Assembly: GCA_036345935.2 (NCBI GenBank)
Contig: JADWOT020000004.1
Location: 8,804,696-8,868,695 of the forward strand
From: Taenia hydatigena
Lineage: Eukaryota > Platyhelminthes > Cestoda > Cyclophyllidea > Taeniidae
Length of the DNA stretch: 64,000 bases
Reading direction: 5' to 3'
The notes below the pieces were generated by a model, which made no database searches, had not been told where the DNA came from, and saw only the letters and a program-made list of their open reading frames with translations. A program made the position numbers and the translations under genes. Numbering within the stretch: position 1 is the first letter of the stretch; every line of letters begins with the position of its first letter. Below are positions 1 through 13,100 of the stretch, one piece after another.

Positions 1-283
1 TAGAGCATGCAGAAGAATAGGTGAATGCACTGAGGCATACGCAGATGTTGGGAGGGAGACGCAGCCCATGTACACAAAACCACAACGTGTAGATTTATCC
101 GAGTTTGGTAATGCTGGCCTGCGAGATCATCCCTGTGGAAGTGGGTGGGTGGGTAAGTGGGTGATTGGGTGGGTGAATGAGAAGGAGAAACGCGTGACCA
201 CACCTCACACGTGTTTGTGTGTGCCTGTTTCATTTGACCTCGTTGAGTGTGCGCGATGCGTGAGTTGTACGAAGACTGACGAT
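1..283 (-). repeat. Dispersed repeat, inverted relative to 37,808-38,090
   Basis: The reverse complement of this stretch matches the plus strand at about 37,808-38,090 almost throughout, including the GTGGGT-rich low-complexity run (about 140-175), the 'acacgtgtgaggtgtggtcacg' region and the block around the SphI-like 'gcatgc' end. The 37.8-kb copy has about 40 extra bases in the middle (near 37,955-37,995). No gene is recognised in it. It extends off the left edge of the window, so its true limit is unknown. Confidence 0.8.
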
Positions 284-2332
284 AATTCGAAAAATTCCAC
301 ATTAACAACCAGCTCACTTCATTCACTAATACCACTCCTTTCTTTTCAGCAACAGCTAACCGCACTGCAAGGCTGTGTGGCTGGAGGTGTAACGTACGAT
401 GTGGCAAACAATTTGACTTTCAATGTGACTACAAATCGGTTTTGATTGGCACCCAAATATGGTCTTGACTGCCATTCGAAACGATCAAGTTGCAGTTCCT
501 TCATGCTGTAATAAACTTGGAACCGAACGATTTGACCGCCACGTGAAGTAGACAGTGGTTGGATTAGCACCATCAGGAGGCTTGATGAAATGCTGCAAAT
601 TCATTAGGCAACAGTGCGGGCTTCAAGTACAGTCGTTTTGAGAAATGGTGTGATCGGTGGCTGCATTTAGCCATCATGCTTGTGACTGTGAAAATGACCG
701 ACTAACGGAGTGGATTCAATGGTCAGTTGGTGCATGGCAGTGAATAGGATAAATAAGGCTGTTTTGGGAGACGAGTCTAGTATGCAATACGTTCGACTTG
801 AGTGTCAAATCCCTGTCTGTCAGACGAAATCTCGCACGATTTCATTCAGGCACCCTTAAGAATCAGCGAATGGCATTAGCGGTGGGAGAATGGAAAATGG
901 CTCGGCTGCTAGACACGAGATCACAATGTGTGTCGGACTAGGCTAGGACGTTATGTGATCAGTTGAGTGTGCACAATCTCCAGCTTGAAATACGTCATGG
1001 TCTGAATTTTAACGAAAGAAAGGAGTGGAGAGATTTGAGACTGTCTGCAATCGTCGACTTGGGCGTGTGAGTGAAACGTTACTGATGTATATCCTGGTAG
1101 CTACGACATGTGATAGAAGTGCACAAAGAGGATTGTCAGCCACTTCGTCAAATCGGCCGATCATCTTGATCCACTGTTAGTTTGACAAGAGCACGTAACA
1201 ATGAATGTCGCCTCTTAAACTATTCACTTGTTCATTGTACCTCCATGCTGAGCCTGTTGTAGTCTAATTTAAGCAAGAGGGTTACAGTTCGTTCCTCGAG
1301 TTTTGTAATCAATTCTGCAATATTTGAGTTTCCTTAAGTCTGCATCCATGGTAGTACTAACACGTCGTCCGCACACTTTTCAACGAACTAAGTGCCAAAA
1401 ACACAAGGCATTCAGATGTCAAGGCCCTGTGGAGGTCCTACACTCTGGCTTAGCCTACAACTATGCATGTTCCGCCTTAGTCGACATAAAAGCACATTGT
1501 GCCGCAGTAGACCTAACTATGGGGATCAGGATATTGCGACCAGCGTTTCTACCCAACGGCCATTCTAGTACCCGAAATCTTTTCCATTCGAAGCAGCCAT
1601 TATTGCAAGGAGGGTATATTAGCTAAAAATGAGTGGGTCCTACTTGGATGAGCTACAAATCTTGCTGCTGCTGTTGATGCTGTCACCGTCTCCAGCCCGA
1701 CCATCGTGCTCATAGCTTGGAACCGGATATCCCCTTTATGAGGAAACTTGCATCCCAGCAATCCTTAGGAATGCAGCACAAAGTGTAACTGTAATAAATA
1801 AATGTTTATTTTAGCTGACCCCACATTTTATGCGAGTGTCTTTAGGGTCTGGTTGGATCTATCCACAATAGCTCATCTACTGCAATCTGCTATCCTGCTT
1901 TTAGCACATTTTAGATCAGCAGAACTTTGTTAACTAAGCTATGCGGCCAAACTTTGACTTGCTCTTTATTTACCCACTCACTAACTGGATCATGCATTTC
2001 CTTTACTTTGATCCACACATTGCGAAATCGCAAAAGACTGTCATCAGGAAATGAAATAGCTGTGAGACCACCACGCATTCCCTCCCACCGTCGTAGACTA
2101 ATGCACCATCTCTTCACAGCCGCACGTGGTATGATGGGACAATCGTTCCTGTGGTTCGCCAATTAATGCTAAGATATCATGGCAAACGCAACTAATTACG
2201 AAGAATGGATACTTAGAAGGCTTGAATTGCATTAAAATTATGCGATTCATGACCATTTGTCACGAAGTCGGTTTGAGGTGCAGACATCTTCCAACATGGT
2301 TAGCTTAAAAGTCTGTCCCATTAATACCCAAG

Positions 2333-2399
2333 TTGAGTTGCAACAAAGTAAGACTCACTTCGGTTAGAGGTGACATTTGAGTTGCAACAAAGTAAGACA
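2333..2399 (+). repeat. Short tandem duplication inside repeat A
   Basis: A 20-base motif beginning 'gagttgcaacaaagtaagac' occurs at about 2,333 and again at about 2,380. The second copy of repeat A (near 51,920-51,945) lacks this region, so the duplication is private to copy 1 or was lost there. Confidence 0.7.
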
Positions 2400-2585
2400 T
2401 GTCTTGGTTTTGACAAAAATCATATATACGTTCACATTTGTGCTATCACCCATGCACCTCATAATTCCAACTTCTGTTTCTTTTAGTAGTTCAAAATATG
2501 TGCCTGTTTACCTATCTCCTAACAGTAGCGAGGCGCATATCAAATAAAGTGATGCAGCAGAAAATACGGCTTTCGAATACAAAAC

Positions 2586-2777
2586 TATTACAACTGCAAT
2601 TACGGTTGCATAACCACTTCGATTGTCGCATACACCTGCCACCATCCATTTTGACGCAATTGAACGGTAAATCACCAGGCCTCCAATCAGTACGGAAGCA
2701 TTGTAGTCGACACTCTTGTGAAGTAGAATGTATCTAGGTAGCACCAGTGAGAGGATTACAAGAAATACAGCAGTATC
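2586..2777 (-). pseudogene. Decayed cysteine-rich exon-like segment (copy 1)
   Basis: On the minus strand a segment preceded by an acceptor-like 'caatttttag' reads the same cysteine-rich frame as 52,307-52,116, but a TGG tryptophan codon has become TAG (complement of 2,734-2,736). The cysteines themselves are kept. It is best seen as a broken duplicate of the segment in the second repeat A copy. Function unknown. Confidence 0.4.
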
Positions 2778-3594
2778 CTAAAAATTGCACCAGTTTTAAA
2801 CTTCAACTATCCTTGAGGCTAATGTGATCAAAGGCCACTTGTACTGACCATCTCATTGGGTGGCTTTGATGCGTTCTGCGACCAGAAATTGGTGCAGCGT
2901 TTAGTGGTAAAGCGATGCAGAAATTGGTGTGAGAAAGCAAAAGTGTCGGATTGCAACACATGCCGAGTCCGCCAGAAGGCGAACAGAATGTAGTCAGAAC
3001 AAAGCAGCCCAAAACACCCAAGCCTACCTGCATATGTTATTTTTCAAACACACTTCCACTGCTCTTAACAATCACACTGTGTAGGAGTCACACCACTCCA
3101 TCACATGTGCGCATCAATTGTAGGCTTGTCACTCTTAGACGCGAGACTTGACCTGCCCTACGATCTGACACCCTTGTCTTATCAGGCGCAATTTCTTTCC
3201 TTATCTTCTACAATGTAACACTTCAAAGCTAGATGTAATACAGCTAAGGCGCTCTAACGCAACCAACATCAAGCATATTTGCCATGACATCCAGTTAATT
3301 AGCTTATTTTTATACAATTCCTAGCTTTAGACGACATTTGATCTGTTGTCCTTAGCTTTTTTATAGCAATGTATAATTTGGATCCTGATCTGCGTTGTGG
3401 TCATTGTATCTTCCTCCATGTACGCTAAAGGCTGGATAGAGTGCATGAAATGCGTTAAATTCATGGCAAATGACAAGATTCTGGGGCAGAAATGGGACCT
3501 GTGGGGACTCAAGTGGGCAAGCAGGTCAACACGCGGTTAAGTGAATCATCGTAGCCCAACTTTTGCGGTCGAACCTGTTGTAAGCAACCTCCTC

Positions 3595-4163
3595 AACAAA
3601 ATGCCAAAATTTATCCCATCACCCCGATTACATGGGTGCGATTGAGCATCTAAAACCCGAATTTGGGTTTGTTTAAAATTAGATACGATTTTATACAAAT
3701 ACCTAAATTGTTTCCTCGGGAAGCACTTTGTTTGAGGATAGTCCTGTCAGCATACTGCTTAATGGGATGCGTCTTAGGTTATTCAGCGCCTATCGAGCTG
3801 TGCATGTATTCTTGCTGATTTCGCAGATCTGATTTATACGCAATATCTCCTTTGCCTTAGGCAGATCAGTCGCTTTAGTAAGGAAATGCATGTACAACCG
3901 TGTTGCAGTGTGTTGCACACACTTGTGCAGTGTGTGGTGCGTCAGGCAGTGGGTGAAGTGATGTGGGCGTGGACGTGAAGAGGCAGGCAAATGCACTCAC
4001 CTGCTACATTGCCAGATGATACCGTGAAGCGAGGACAACCACCTTAGCCTCAAGCATCATTTGCACACTATCCTATCGTTATAGATCACATAGCAAAGTA
4101 TTTTCTGGTAAGACGCGCTTGCATATGAACTGTACGCAGTTGAATTAAGCACTGCATTGCTGC
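3595..4163 (+). repeat. 5' flank of GT31 unit, copy 1
   Basis: This sequence upstream of GT31 copy 1 is found again at 20,950-21,518 (+), 54,725-55,292 (+), 25,089-25,640 (-), 62,851-63,460 (-) and, detached from any gene, at 31,600-32,130 (-). It carries a short minus-strand frame (3,996-3,790, beginning MHLPASS) that stays open in all copies but resembles no known protein. No TATA box or other promoter element could be assigned with confidence. Confidence 0.8.
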
Positions 4164-4170
4164 ATGAAAC

Positions 4171-5753
4171 ATGGGAGCTCCTGCTCTTCCTTTCCATTCT
4201 ACAAATCGAAAATCGGTGTTACACTTCATTGTCATCTGCGCATCCATAAATTACCTTATCTACATTTATGCCATTTACTTCAAAACCACATCCTCGGAGA
4301 GTTGGGTAACTCAACCAAATCGCAACGGTACTTACTGCGCATGGAACGATAGTATTTTAGCGAGCCCAAACGGCTACTATCGGCTGCGCCTGTGCTATAC
4401 GAGCGTCTTCGACAAATCCAACCTACTGAACACAACACCCACGATTGAGGAGTCGAAAATTCGAATAAACGGAAGCAGTAGGCGCCTAAGACTTGAGGAG
4501 TTGACAAGCATTCCGGATGCCGAGTGGTTGCCAAATTGTGATCCTAGCGTCTACCAGCTTTATCCTCAGTCGATTGCCATTAGGGCTACACTGCAATCGC
4601 TCATTAATGACAAACCCATTTCTCACGTACGCAGAAAGTTTACCACTGCTTTTCATGACACATTTTTCAAGTAAGTGGACTAGATTCCCCCCGTGTGGTC
4701 TTTAATATGTGTGGGTACCTGAATGCATGAATATGCTTTTGTTCTTCCACTCATGGCATCCCATCCTTTACCTTCTTGCATGAAACTATCTCAGGAATAT
4801 TATTCTGTGATCTTGCATTCTTCTTTTAGCCTCCCCTTTACAATCCATGGATCCGATTTCGCCAAGTACCCTCTGGAGTATGCTCTCCTCTCATGCACCC
4901 ACAAGTCACAGATGGGCTCGCCGGTGGATTGTCTCGCCCTGACGTGGTGATTGTCTACAAGTCAGGAGTCTACAATTTTGAGGGGAGAAGTCAACTGCGC
5001 AAACTCTACCATCTCTACTACCCGGATGTCAAGATTTACCTCATCTTCTCCATCGGCTTACCACGAACTTCGCTGGACAACGTATTTTAACGAGACGGAT
5101 TCAATGTGACCCTTACTAACAGAGCAGGAAATGAACTGAAGGCATATTCACAGCATCCACAAAGGACAGCCGAAATGCTTTCCAGGGAAATGCACGAATA
5201 TGATGACCTACTTGTCGGTGACTACGAAGACTCCTACTATAATTTGACGCTGAAAATGTTCCACACATTCCAGTGGGCTGCTCGATTTTGTCGACTCTAC
5301 AAACCCATCTTCGTCTTTCTTGATGATGACTATGCCGTCAATACAAATAAGTTAGTCACATTTGTACGCAGCCTAACACCGGAACTTCGAGAAAACCTGA
5401 ACTACGGTTGCGAAGTGATGGTGAATCCCGTTTTCCGGCATACCAGTCCGTATCTGCAGTGGGCCTTCTCGAAGCGCGAAATTCCTTGGCCATTCCATAC
5501 ACCACAGTACTTGGGTGCCTACAGTATGTGGAGCTACCGTCATGTCCACGACTTGGCTCTGGCAATGCACTTCACTAAGCCCATAGCAATTGATGACACG
5601 TGGTTGGGGATGGTGCAGTACAAGCTGAATCTCACACCCAAGAGGATGGAAGGCATGTTCCGCGAGAGTTGGCCGATGCCCAAGCATGTCAACTGCTCCG
5701 ATATCTTCTTTGCTCTTCTTAGCGAATTTGAACAGCGCAAGTGCGCATTGTAA
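4171..5753 (+). pseudogene. GT31 beta-1,3-galactosyltransferase-like gene, copy 1 (nonsense mutation)
   Basis: This is a two-exon type II membrane glycosyltransferase. Exon 1 (4,171-4,670) encodes a short cytosolic N-terminus, a hydrophobic anchor at about residues 14-36 (VLHFIVICASINYLIYIYAI) and a stem with N-glycosylation sequons. The donor GTAAGT starts at 4,671 and the acceptor TTCTTTTAG ends at 4,829, giving a 159-nt intron. Exon 2 carries GT31 hallmarks: DVVIVYKSGVYNFE, DYEDSYYNLTLKMF, the DxD motif FLDDDYAV and IDDTWLGMVQYKLNL, ending at TAA 5,751-5,753. A CAA codon seen in copies 2-5 is TAA here (5,088-5,090), truncating the protein before the DxD motif, so this copy is a pseudogene. 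As in all copies, the 5' end of exon 2 (reading FTIHGSDFAKYPLEYALLS) and the catalytic part lie in different frames. AATAAA at 5,787-5,792 could be the polyadenylation signal. Golgi location and sugar transfer are inferred from the family; donor and acceptor sugars cannot be told. Confidence 0.85.
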
Positions 5754-8700
5754 AAGTAGTCCTACAAACTTGCTATGCTAAAATTAAATAAACCTCTTGA
5801 GGCAAATGCTTATGCTTTAAAAGCCGCGTGTTTGCACTCTCCACCAAGCAATGAAGCAGACCTAATTTCGGAATACAACAGGAAGAGGTGATCAGTTCCT
5901 GAACATCTTATCCTGATGTGCGGTATTTAGTGAACTTTGAACCAAATGTCTCTGTCACGTGTTTGTGGTGTAAACCCATAATCCCATTATAGCAGCTTGA
6001 GGAACTGTTATCATATTTAAGAACTTTCTTTTGATCAGGAAAGCATTTCTGTCTTAGTGACATTGCTCTACTTCTACCGCCAGAGACGCGACACCTTCTC
6101 TTGCCTTCAGGGTCTGAAGTATACTTTGTTCAGGTAAATGTCGCCCTGAGAATATTCTTCCTGAATTTCGATCACAGAACTCATTAACTTAAGTATTGTC
6201 GCGCTGTTTTTTAAGCTCTGCTTTATTTCCTTCTAATCGGACAGCCAAAAGTTTCACAGTTAGATATTGTGTTATACAAAACTGCAACCCACAAATATGC
6301 GTCGGAAGTGCAGAAATGGTGATAAGTTGTAACGCAGCGAATCTTTTCTATTGAGCTGTCAGCAATTTAACTGTTGCTGGTTCACTGCCAGATTTTGTGT
6401 GCCAAAGGGTGGACTCCATTTAGCCCCACTGTCGTGTTTTGCGCCAATTCCAACAGCTAGAGCTTCAATGAAGTGGCACACTGGCTTCATTTACAATACC
6501 TTCTCCATGCGTTTACAACCACACACCCACTCGTTCACTCACTTTTCCATTAACACGGCTCTTTGGGCCATTGTCACACGCATCCTGTCTGGAGGTAATA
6601 ATACGCTCCTCCACACAATAAAAGAGAGGTTGCAATAAAAATCACACTAAAAGTTTATGCATTCCTTAAACCGGCACCAAGTCCGCTTTCGCTGTTTTCA
6701 TCATTGCTATCTCCGTTGGCAGTACCCTGAGATACCTTTAAAGGTTCAATGCCATTGCGAATAATAGCAGCCATACAACAGTAAGGCAATTAGGAGTAGA
6801 GAGAAATAGAACTGTCCACTTCATTGCGACCATTCAAGATCAAATATAGGGCTTATCCATTGGGACCGCTGCGATTTTATCTTCCAGTCTATTCTCTCTA
6901 ATAAAATTTGCCCACCTAACCTTATCGAAAATGGAATCTTAAAGCCTGAATGTGTTGATCGCGCCTACGATTCCGATGATGTGGCGTTTTAACGCTTATC
7001 GTATTTAACGTCGCTGTGGTTACGCGAGTCCCACTAACTATTTCAAGTTAGCACGAATCGACTTTTGAGGGAGAGCAGGAGTTTAGGCAGAAACCGTTCA
7101 TCATACATGTTTTCGCCCTCACTCATCGTTTAGCAAGAATGATGCGAATGGCGCGTGAAGAATTTCGAGGCGTAACCTCTTGTAGGCGTAAAGAAGGCAA
7201 CTGCAATAAAAGTATTCAGCAACAATGTTAATAGTCTCTAATCGCATGATTTTCCAATTAAATGGTTATTTAACTACCTAAGTGGTGGTGCAAAAAGAGA
7301 AGAAAACAGGTAATTAAATAGAATGTGTGCCATTTCTTCTAACAATAGTGCATGTCTTGGTTCCTTTCGAACTGGACCGTATTAAAATAAATCTGGCTAC
7401 AGAAGACGGATCAATGCTTGAGAGTAGGTTAAATTTAACAGAGATGAAAAAACATCTTGCCATAATAATCACGACTGGTGAAATAAAATACTAGTCAAAT
7501 TAAAGCTCAACATGGGCATTGTAATTACGACGAAGTAAGAAACTAACAAACTACAACAGAACCATTATCATTAACAGCTGCATTCAGTACCCCAAGGCCT
7601 TTCTAAAACAAATGTTTTTAGTGCTTTTGGAAAGGAAAGGCAAGAAAAGTGGCAAAAATGTGATCTCGCGATAGCATACTCACAATTTATGCTTTGATTG
7701 TCGTTCCAATGAGCCTATTCTGGTGCATCACTGTGAAGATGCAAACAATAGACTTAAGTACTTCGCTTCTAACAGCGCTCCCGAAATTTATAGGCCCGGG
7801 ATTTCCAGCTCTTATTTATTAAAGCTGTGCTTGGATAAATGCAAAACGCCAAGGTGTATAACACATTGGGAAATGAATGCCGCGGTGAAAATGCGGTAGT
7901 GCATGAAGCAGACAATTTCGCAAAGAATGTCATAAGAGCATTCTAGCGTTTTGCATCTAGTTCAGATCCATAAAGCAAGCAAAGTGAAGTCTTTATGGAT
8001 GCAACTGGCATTTCAGAGTGGAGCTTGAGGCAAGGGCGGATGGATTGGTGCAGTTGGGTCTAGGTAAACTAATGCATATGCATGAATCGAAATGCACATA
8101 AGTAGCAGCAATTTGTGAGTTCCTAAAGAATAAAAATGAATCTACGACGAATGGCGGAAAAACCACGTCGGTGCTTCTAGATACCTTAAATATACACTGA
8201 CCTACCCCTCCATCCCACCCTAACTTGCTTAAACTACCGCATCATACCTGCTTCTTCGTAGTCGCATAGCGACACCTCTTGTGCTTCCGCCTTTGCATCC
8301 CTTTTCTTCCTTGTTAGACGATGATTGACTCAAGAAGTTAGGTCTAGAATGGGGTCAAAATAACAACTATTTCTATGCTGTTATTAGTTAATTGAAAACA
8401 CAGCTAAATGGAGATTTCCGCACTGCAGTGCAAGACTCACGGCAAAGAGGATTACAATAGCTTATTTGTGTTAACGCTGATCTTGCCAAGTGCGAAAATC
8501 ATTATTTCTTGCAGAGCTTTCAGTCAACACCCTAAAGAGCGTTGTGTAAATAAGTTAACAAACTCGCATTTATAGCTGACACCCACGCTGAAGAAACCGG
8601 GTCGTAGTCGTTGATGCAGATAATGACGGTGATGTTGTCCTTTGACGGAATGGGAACCCTTTACACTCGGGTGTTCCTATTGTGCATCAGTGTTGTGATT

Positions 8701-10100
8701 AGAAGCTCTCAAGGCATTTTCTTATTCTGAGAGCAAAATAAGGCTTCCGACGATGTTTCAAGATCAATACTTGGTGAAAAGTGTCACGAAATGCAAAACT
8801 TTGCCTAAAATTATTATTAGATGACTTTTGATTTGCCTACAGGCTGGCACTATTGTGAGGAAATATTTGATGTAGAGGTAGTTGGTGTAGGAATAAAATG
8901 ACAGAGCGTTTGTTATTATTTTGAGGCTTATTACTTTAGATTATTTGTTTTGCCTTCAATTTCGTAATGTTTCAAGCTTCATGTTGGCAAATGGAACAAC
9001 TCGATTAAAAGCTGTTTAAGCAATTGAAAATGTTTGGCATCGGACCAGTTTAATCCATACTGGACGACGGGTGGTAAATGCAACAATGTCCCACTGATCG
9101 CCTAACAATTGATAGGCTTAGTACAAGTGTGCACTTCGAGCATTTGTCGCATGCATTTAGCTCTTGGGAAAAGAAGTTATCAATGCAAGTGGTGTAGGTG
9201 TGAGTGTGTGACTGGGTGCAATTGTGTGCATTTGGTACATCATTTAAAACCATGTGAAAGCCATCGAGAGTAAGTGTCCAAAATGCAATCCGCATTCTTC
9301 CACCCACTTTTTAGACAAGAAACTCTTATGCAAGAAAGTGAAGTGCGTGTTTCAAATAATTGAGCGTTTAACGCTAAAATGTCAGGTGAAGATTGTAGTG
9401 CGGGCAACAGTTAATCGAAAAAGGAACATTTTAGCATAAATGCAAAAATAGGCTTTAATTGAACATGGGATTGCATCGCGATGTGTAGAGGCAGAACACA
9501 CAGATGCCGTTGCTGTTGGCTGCCATCGATGATGCGAGAACTTCTACCTATCAAGGCAGAGGAAGGGTGATGAAACGAACCTCCACATTTTAACAAGCTC
9601 TGAACTCTAATGCTAGCTGCAAGATAAGTTGCAGAACAAACACGACTAATCGCAAGTCTTTGCAAGATGGCAATTGCAACTGGCAATTGTACTTTTCAAA
9701 GGCTTTGCTGTTTTAGGAATGGCTTTGAAAGAGTCACGAGTGCTGAACAAATTTAGATGGCAACGACTGACTGATGGGGTGATTTCGATGTGTATTGTGA
9801 GAAGCTGTCGGGTTAGAGCCAAATATGAAGAGGTGACGAGTACAAAGTGGAGTAAAGAACGCCAACCGGAGGCAGTGGAGATGTCAAATCAAAGTAGCCC
9901 ATCTCCTAAGCTAACTTGTGTGTGTGTGTGTGTGTGTGTGTGGCTCTACATGCAAATATTCGTCTATCCTCCTCCCAGAAATGCGACAGCTTGGGAGTGC
10001 GTGACTCCATCACATGTTGCCTTTGTAACGAGCGGACATTTGTAACGAGCAGGCATTCGTTGGAAATGCAGCCACTTAACGTAAGCACGAGCCAACTTGA
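5754..10100 (+). repeat. 3' flank of GT31 unit, copy 1 (no gene seen)
   Basis: This is the fullest version of the downstream flank. Parts 5,754-6,798 and 8,846-9,841 recur in order at 56,885-58,873. Parts 6,351-8,130 and about 9,846-9,940 recur inverted at 58,873-60,660. Part 5,754-6,533 recurs inverted at 22,719-23,496. Short open frames exist, but none is retained intact with coding character across copies, so I call no gene here. Confidence 0.7.
9917..9942 (+). repeat. (TG)13 microsatellite
   Basis: Thirteen uninterrupted TG units. The matching position in the second palindrome (about 58,873-58,893) is an imperfect CA run and coincides with the palindrome centre. Confidence 0.95.
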
Positions 10101-13100
10101 CACACGCGGAATGCACTATTGTCCTAGATGCTCCTATGAACGCGACACGAACATGATGCGGCGGATTGATGTTTCGGAGGAACTTGATGTGAACGTCATT
10201 GCATGTACTGAGGTGTGAATAAGCAGTATTCCCGAAAGAAGCACAGTGTGTCTGATTCAGAAGTTTACTCCATGTGCAATTTTATCAGGTCAGCGTTTAG
10301 CTGGAAAATGCCACCCAAGTTCCGTACGTCCGAAAGACGAGCGGCTATTAAGTTCCTCTTAGAATTGCCACCAATGTTTGCTTAAAGAGAGGCGCACTTC
10401 ATTCCCTTTAGAAACTACTGCAAGTGATTTACTCACTTTGTTGGGTGAAGGTATGGCAGTCAAGATGTAAACTTAAGTGGAAATTGGAATTTCCTAGTTG
10501 CAATTTGTGACCCTGCTTGTGGCACTGGTCAAAGTGATCGTGGATTGGTGAGGCGTGAGATTCGACCACCCCTGTTCCAGTGGAAGTTGCAACGAGCTAG
10601 CAAGTGTAACGGAATTTGAGTACAAAGCCTTTACGAAGCAATTGCTGCATGACAAATTGCAAGACTTAGCTTAAGCGTTGGTGTTTTGAGTGCAGTAGCA
10701 TAGTTTAGAGCAGAAATGACAGAAAATTGACGCGAATGTAAGGTATTTATGTAACAAAGGAAAATGACTATAACCTAGCCACTCATAGTAGTCTGCCGTG
10801 GCTCTTAAACTGCGGTTAGAGTTCTAAATGCGCTTGTGTATTCGTTGAATGAGTTCAAGTATCAGACAATTCCTGGCCATCTGCTGGTCGCCAAGCATCC
10901 TGAGTTAACCAAACTCGCAATACAATCACTTTGTCACACGGCAAATGGATAGATTCTATTTGAAATGGCAGCGATTCTCAACTACCTTTATTCTTTCCCT
11001 TCTCGCACGAAGTAAAACAAGGCTGTAACGCCTACAGACAGCTCAAGCATTCCTCCTAGGCACCAATTTTGCATCGATTCCGGACAGCCGAAAATTCATT
11101 GGACTGAAAGCTGTTAATCCTTCTTGACACGGTTGGACATCACTTCAGATTATCCATCGAAAGTTTTACGAGGCTCATGAGGGTGTTCACATGGAATCGA
11201 ATTCTTTCGAACGAGCTAAGTCTTGCATTTGCATCTTGTATCTGCATTCATGGAGCACGGAGCAATCATAGAAGCAGTAAACGAACGATCAGAACCGGAG
11301 TTGTTGCACTGCTTTAAAGAGCCTCGTTCTCTGTCTCTCACTCGCCACTTCAATGATTGCGAAACAGAGCTCGCATAAATTAGGAATGACACTAACTTCG
11401 GCACTCCAAATTGGCGGCCTTATAAACTTGGCTCAACCACGACAAAGGCACGCAACGCGACTCATGACAAAAGTGTTGGCGTTTCCTTCCTCAAAGTGAA
11501 AGCTCAGCCCACACAGGAACCGTTCTTACAAAAGAAAAAGAACTTTCCTTGAGTTTCTTACTCTTGTGCAAACATGCAGCACATTTGAAAGTGTTTACGT
11601 GGACTGTTTCATGTCACCGAACAGTGAGTGAGAGCTCTTAACTTTTGGAACTAAAGAACTTGCAACATTTCAGACAGTATTTCTGTTTATTTTTAGGCAT
11701 TTAACGTGTTACAAATTTGACCAAAATGTCGCTTTTTAATCCCACCTCACCGTATATCCATAAGCTCAAATATTATTGAACCGCGTTCGCACTCCACTTG
11801 TCGTCGAGCTGGTTTCAACAACAGGATGCGAATAGACTGAAGAGAATTACCACTCGTCAGTGTGACGATCTGTCTTCTGTCGTGAGTGCCATGAGAGGAG
11901 TGTACAGCAAGAAGCTCGGAAACAAATTGGAAAATGAGGTGTACTGTGACGTGTCTTAAGGTGTAAACCACTTTCCCAACCTCTGGGTTGGCCTTTTTGT
12001 GGGTGATTGTTTGTCACTGGTTGGGGTGGTGAGTAAGGAAAACAAAGAGGGAGGAGCTCGCATTCTATTCAGTTTTCCTCATTTTGGTTCAAATGCGAAG
12101 CGCCAAGAAAATTGAAGGCGTGCACTTAAGAAATGAAGGAATGATGAGGCAGGACTTGGTAATTAAATTGATAAATCAACCAAGGTGATAACACATTTTC
12201 ACTCATCAACATCCACTGGCTACTACCTAGTTGAATGCACTAGTGTTTTAACTACCGTTCTACCCTCCATTGCCCAGACACATCTTATTTGCTCACCTGG
12301 ACTGCCGTAGCTTCGGGAAAGGATCACTACAAGTGTAGGCCTGTGTAAACCACCTCCATACAAACCGAAACGGGTTTAAGAGTAGTGTGACTGTTCTATT
12401 TGGCAAAATGGAATGTATGCTGAATGCCTCGATTTGGTTTTGCACTAAATACTAGTTGGTTACAGTCGTTCAGCTCTTACATCGCAGCCATGAACGCGTG
12501 AATTGGGCGGGAATCATATTCCCTCAGTGCCATCCACCCGATGTTTCCTCTCTGCTGAATGGAAGTGATGCTGTTGGCATTAATAGACCCAAACATGTTG
12601 GCCTTTAAAGCCATCCGATTCGGCATTATTAGCAAAATCTTTGCAGTAATTTCTCTAGCAAGTACCATGGCACCGCATGAAGCGTATAATATTCAGCGTA
12701 AATCAAAGAAGATGACCACAATATGCACGATTTGGTTCGTGTTCGAGGTCGCATTCTGCATTGAGTTTGCAAGGATTAATCAAGACGAATTTGTGACAGA
12801 ACGTACAACATTACAGCCTAACACAATTCTGTCATCAAAGAGTCAGTAGCACAGAAATGTCGGAGTCCCGTTCAATTGTCCCACATCATGGTTTCGCAGA
12901 TTTTGTGTTTTTAGCTAGGATGAGGAACTCTCCTGCTATCCTTCTCAGCATAACCTGCATGCTGCTGGATATCGTCATGCCATGCATCGATGAATGCATT
13001 CGGGGACACCGACGTAGAGTTTAGTACCTAAAATGCTGCTGACCTCATCACTCGTCATCATTGCAGCCCGCCGCATACTTTGTCACTTTGCTTTAGCTCA

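Larger units (their letters stand above)
284..3594 (+). repeat. Repeat A, copy 1 (partner at 51,040-53,108)
   Basis: This block matches 51,040-53,108 in the same orientation over long stretches, and in both places a GT31 gene unit follows downstream. Copy 1 is longer: 386-1,365 has no counterpart in the second copy, and there are smaller length differences near 1,790-1,905 and 2,200-2,400. Open frames inside (for example 1,324-1,626) are shared by both copies, but this simply follows from duplication. The only sub-element with coding character is a cysteine-rich segment on the minus strand (2,777-2,586). The block ends sharply at about 3,594, where the GT31 flank starts. Confidence 0.8.

Noticed and set aside
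1324..1626. Frame in repeat A whose second copy (51,138-51,398) contains SVLVDTGTHCAAVDL, resembling a retroviral-type aspartic protease motif
   Set aside because: Only the VDTG tetrapeptide matches; copy 1 reads LVDIKAHC there, no flap or second conserved region follows, and no reverse transcriptase or LTR is nearby.
5356..5687. Long minus-strand frames across the GT31 exons, repeated in every copy
   Set aside because: They are antisense shadows of a conserved coding region; the sense strand explains the conservation.
9916..10218. 100-codon frame beginning with a Cys-Val run
   Set aside because: Its start is the TG microsatellite and it is not kept in the second palindrome.
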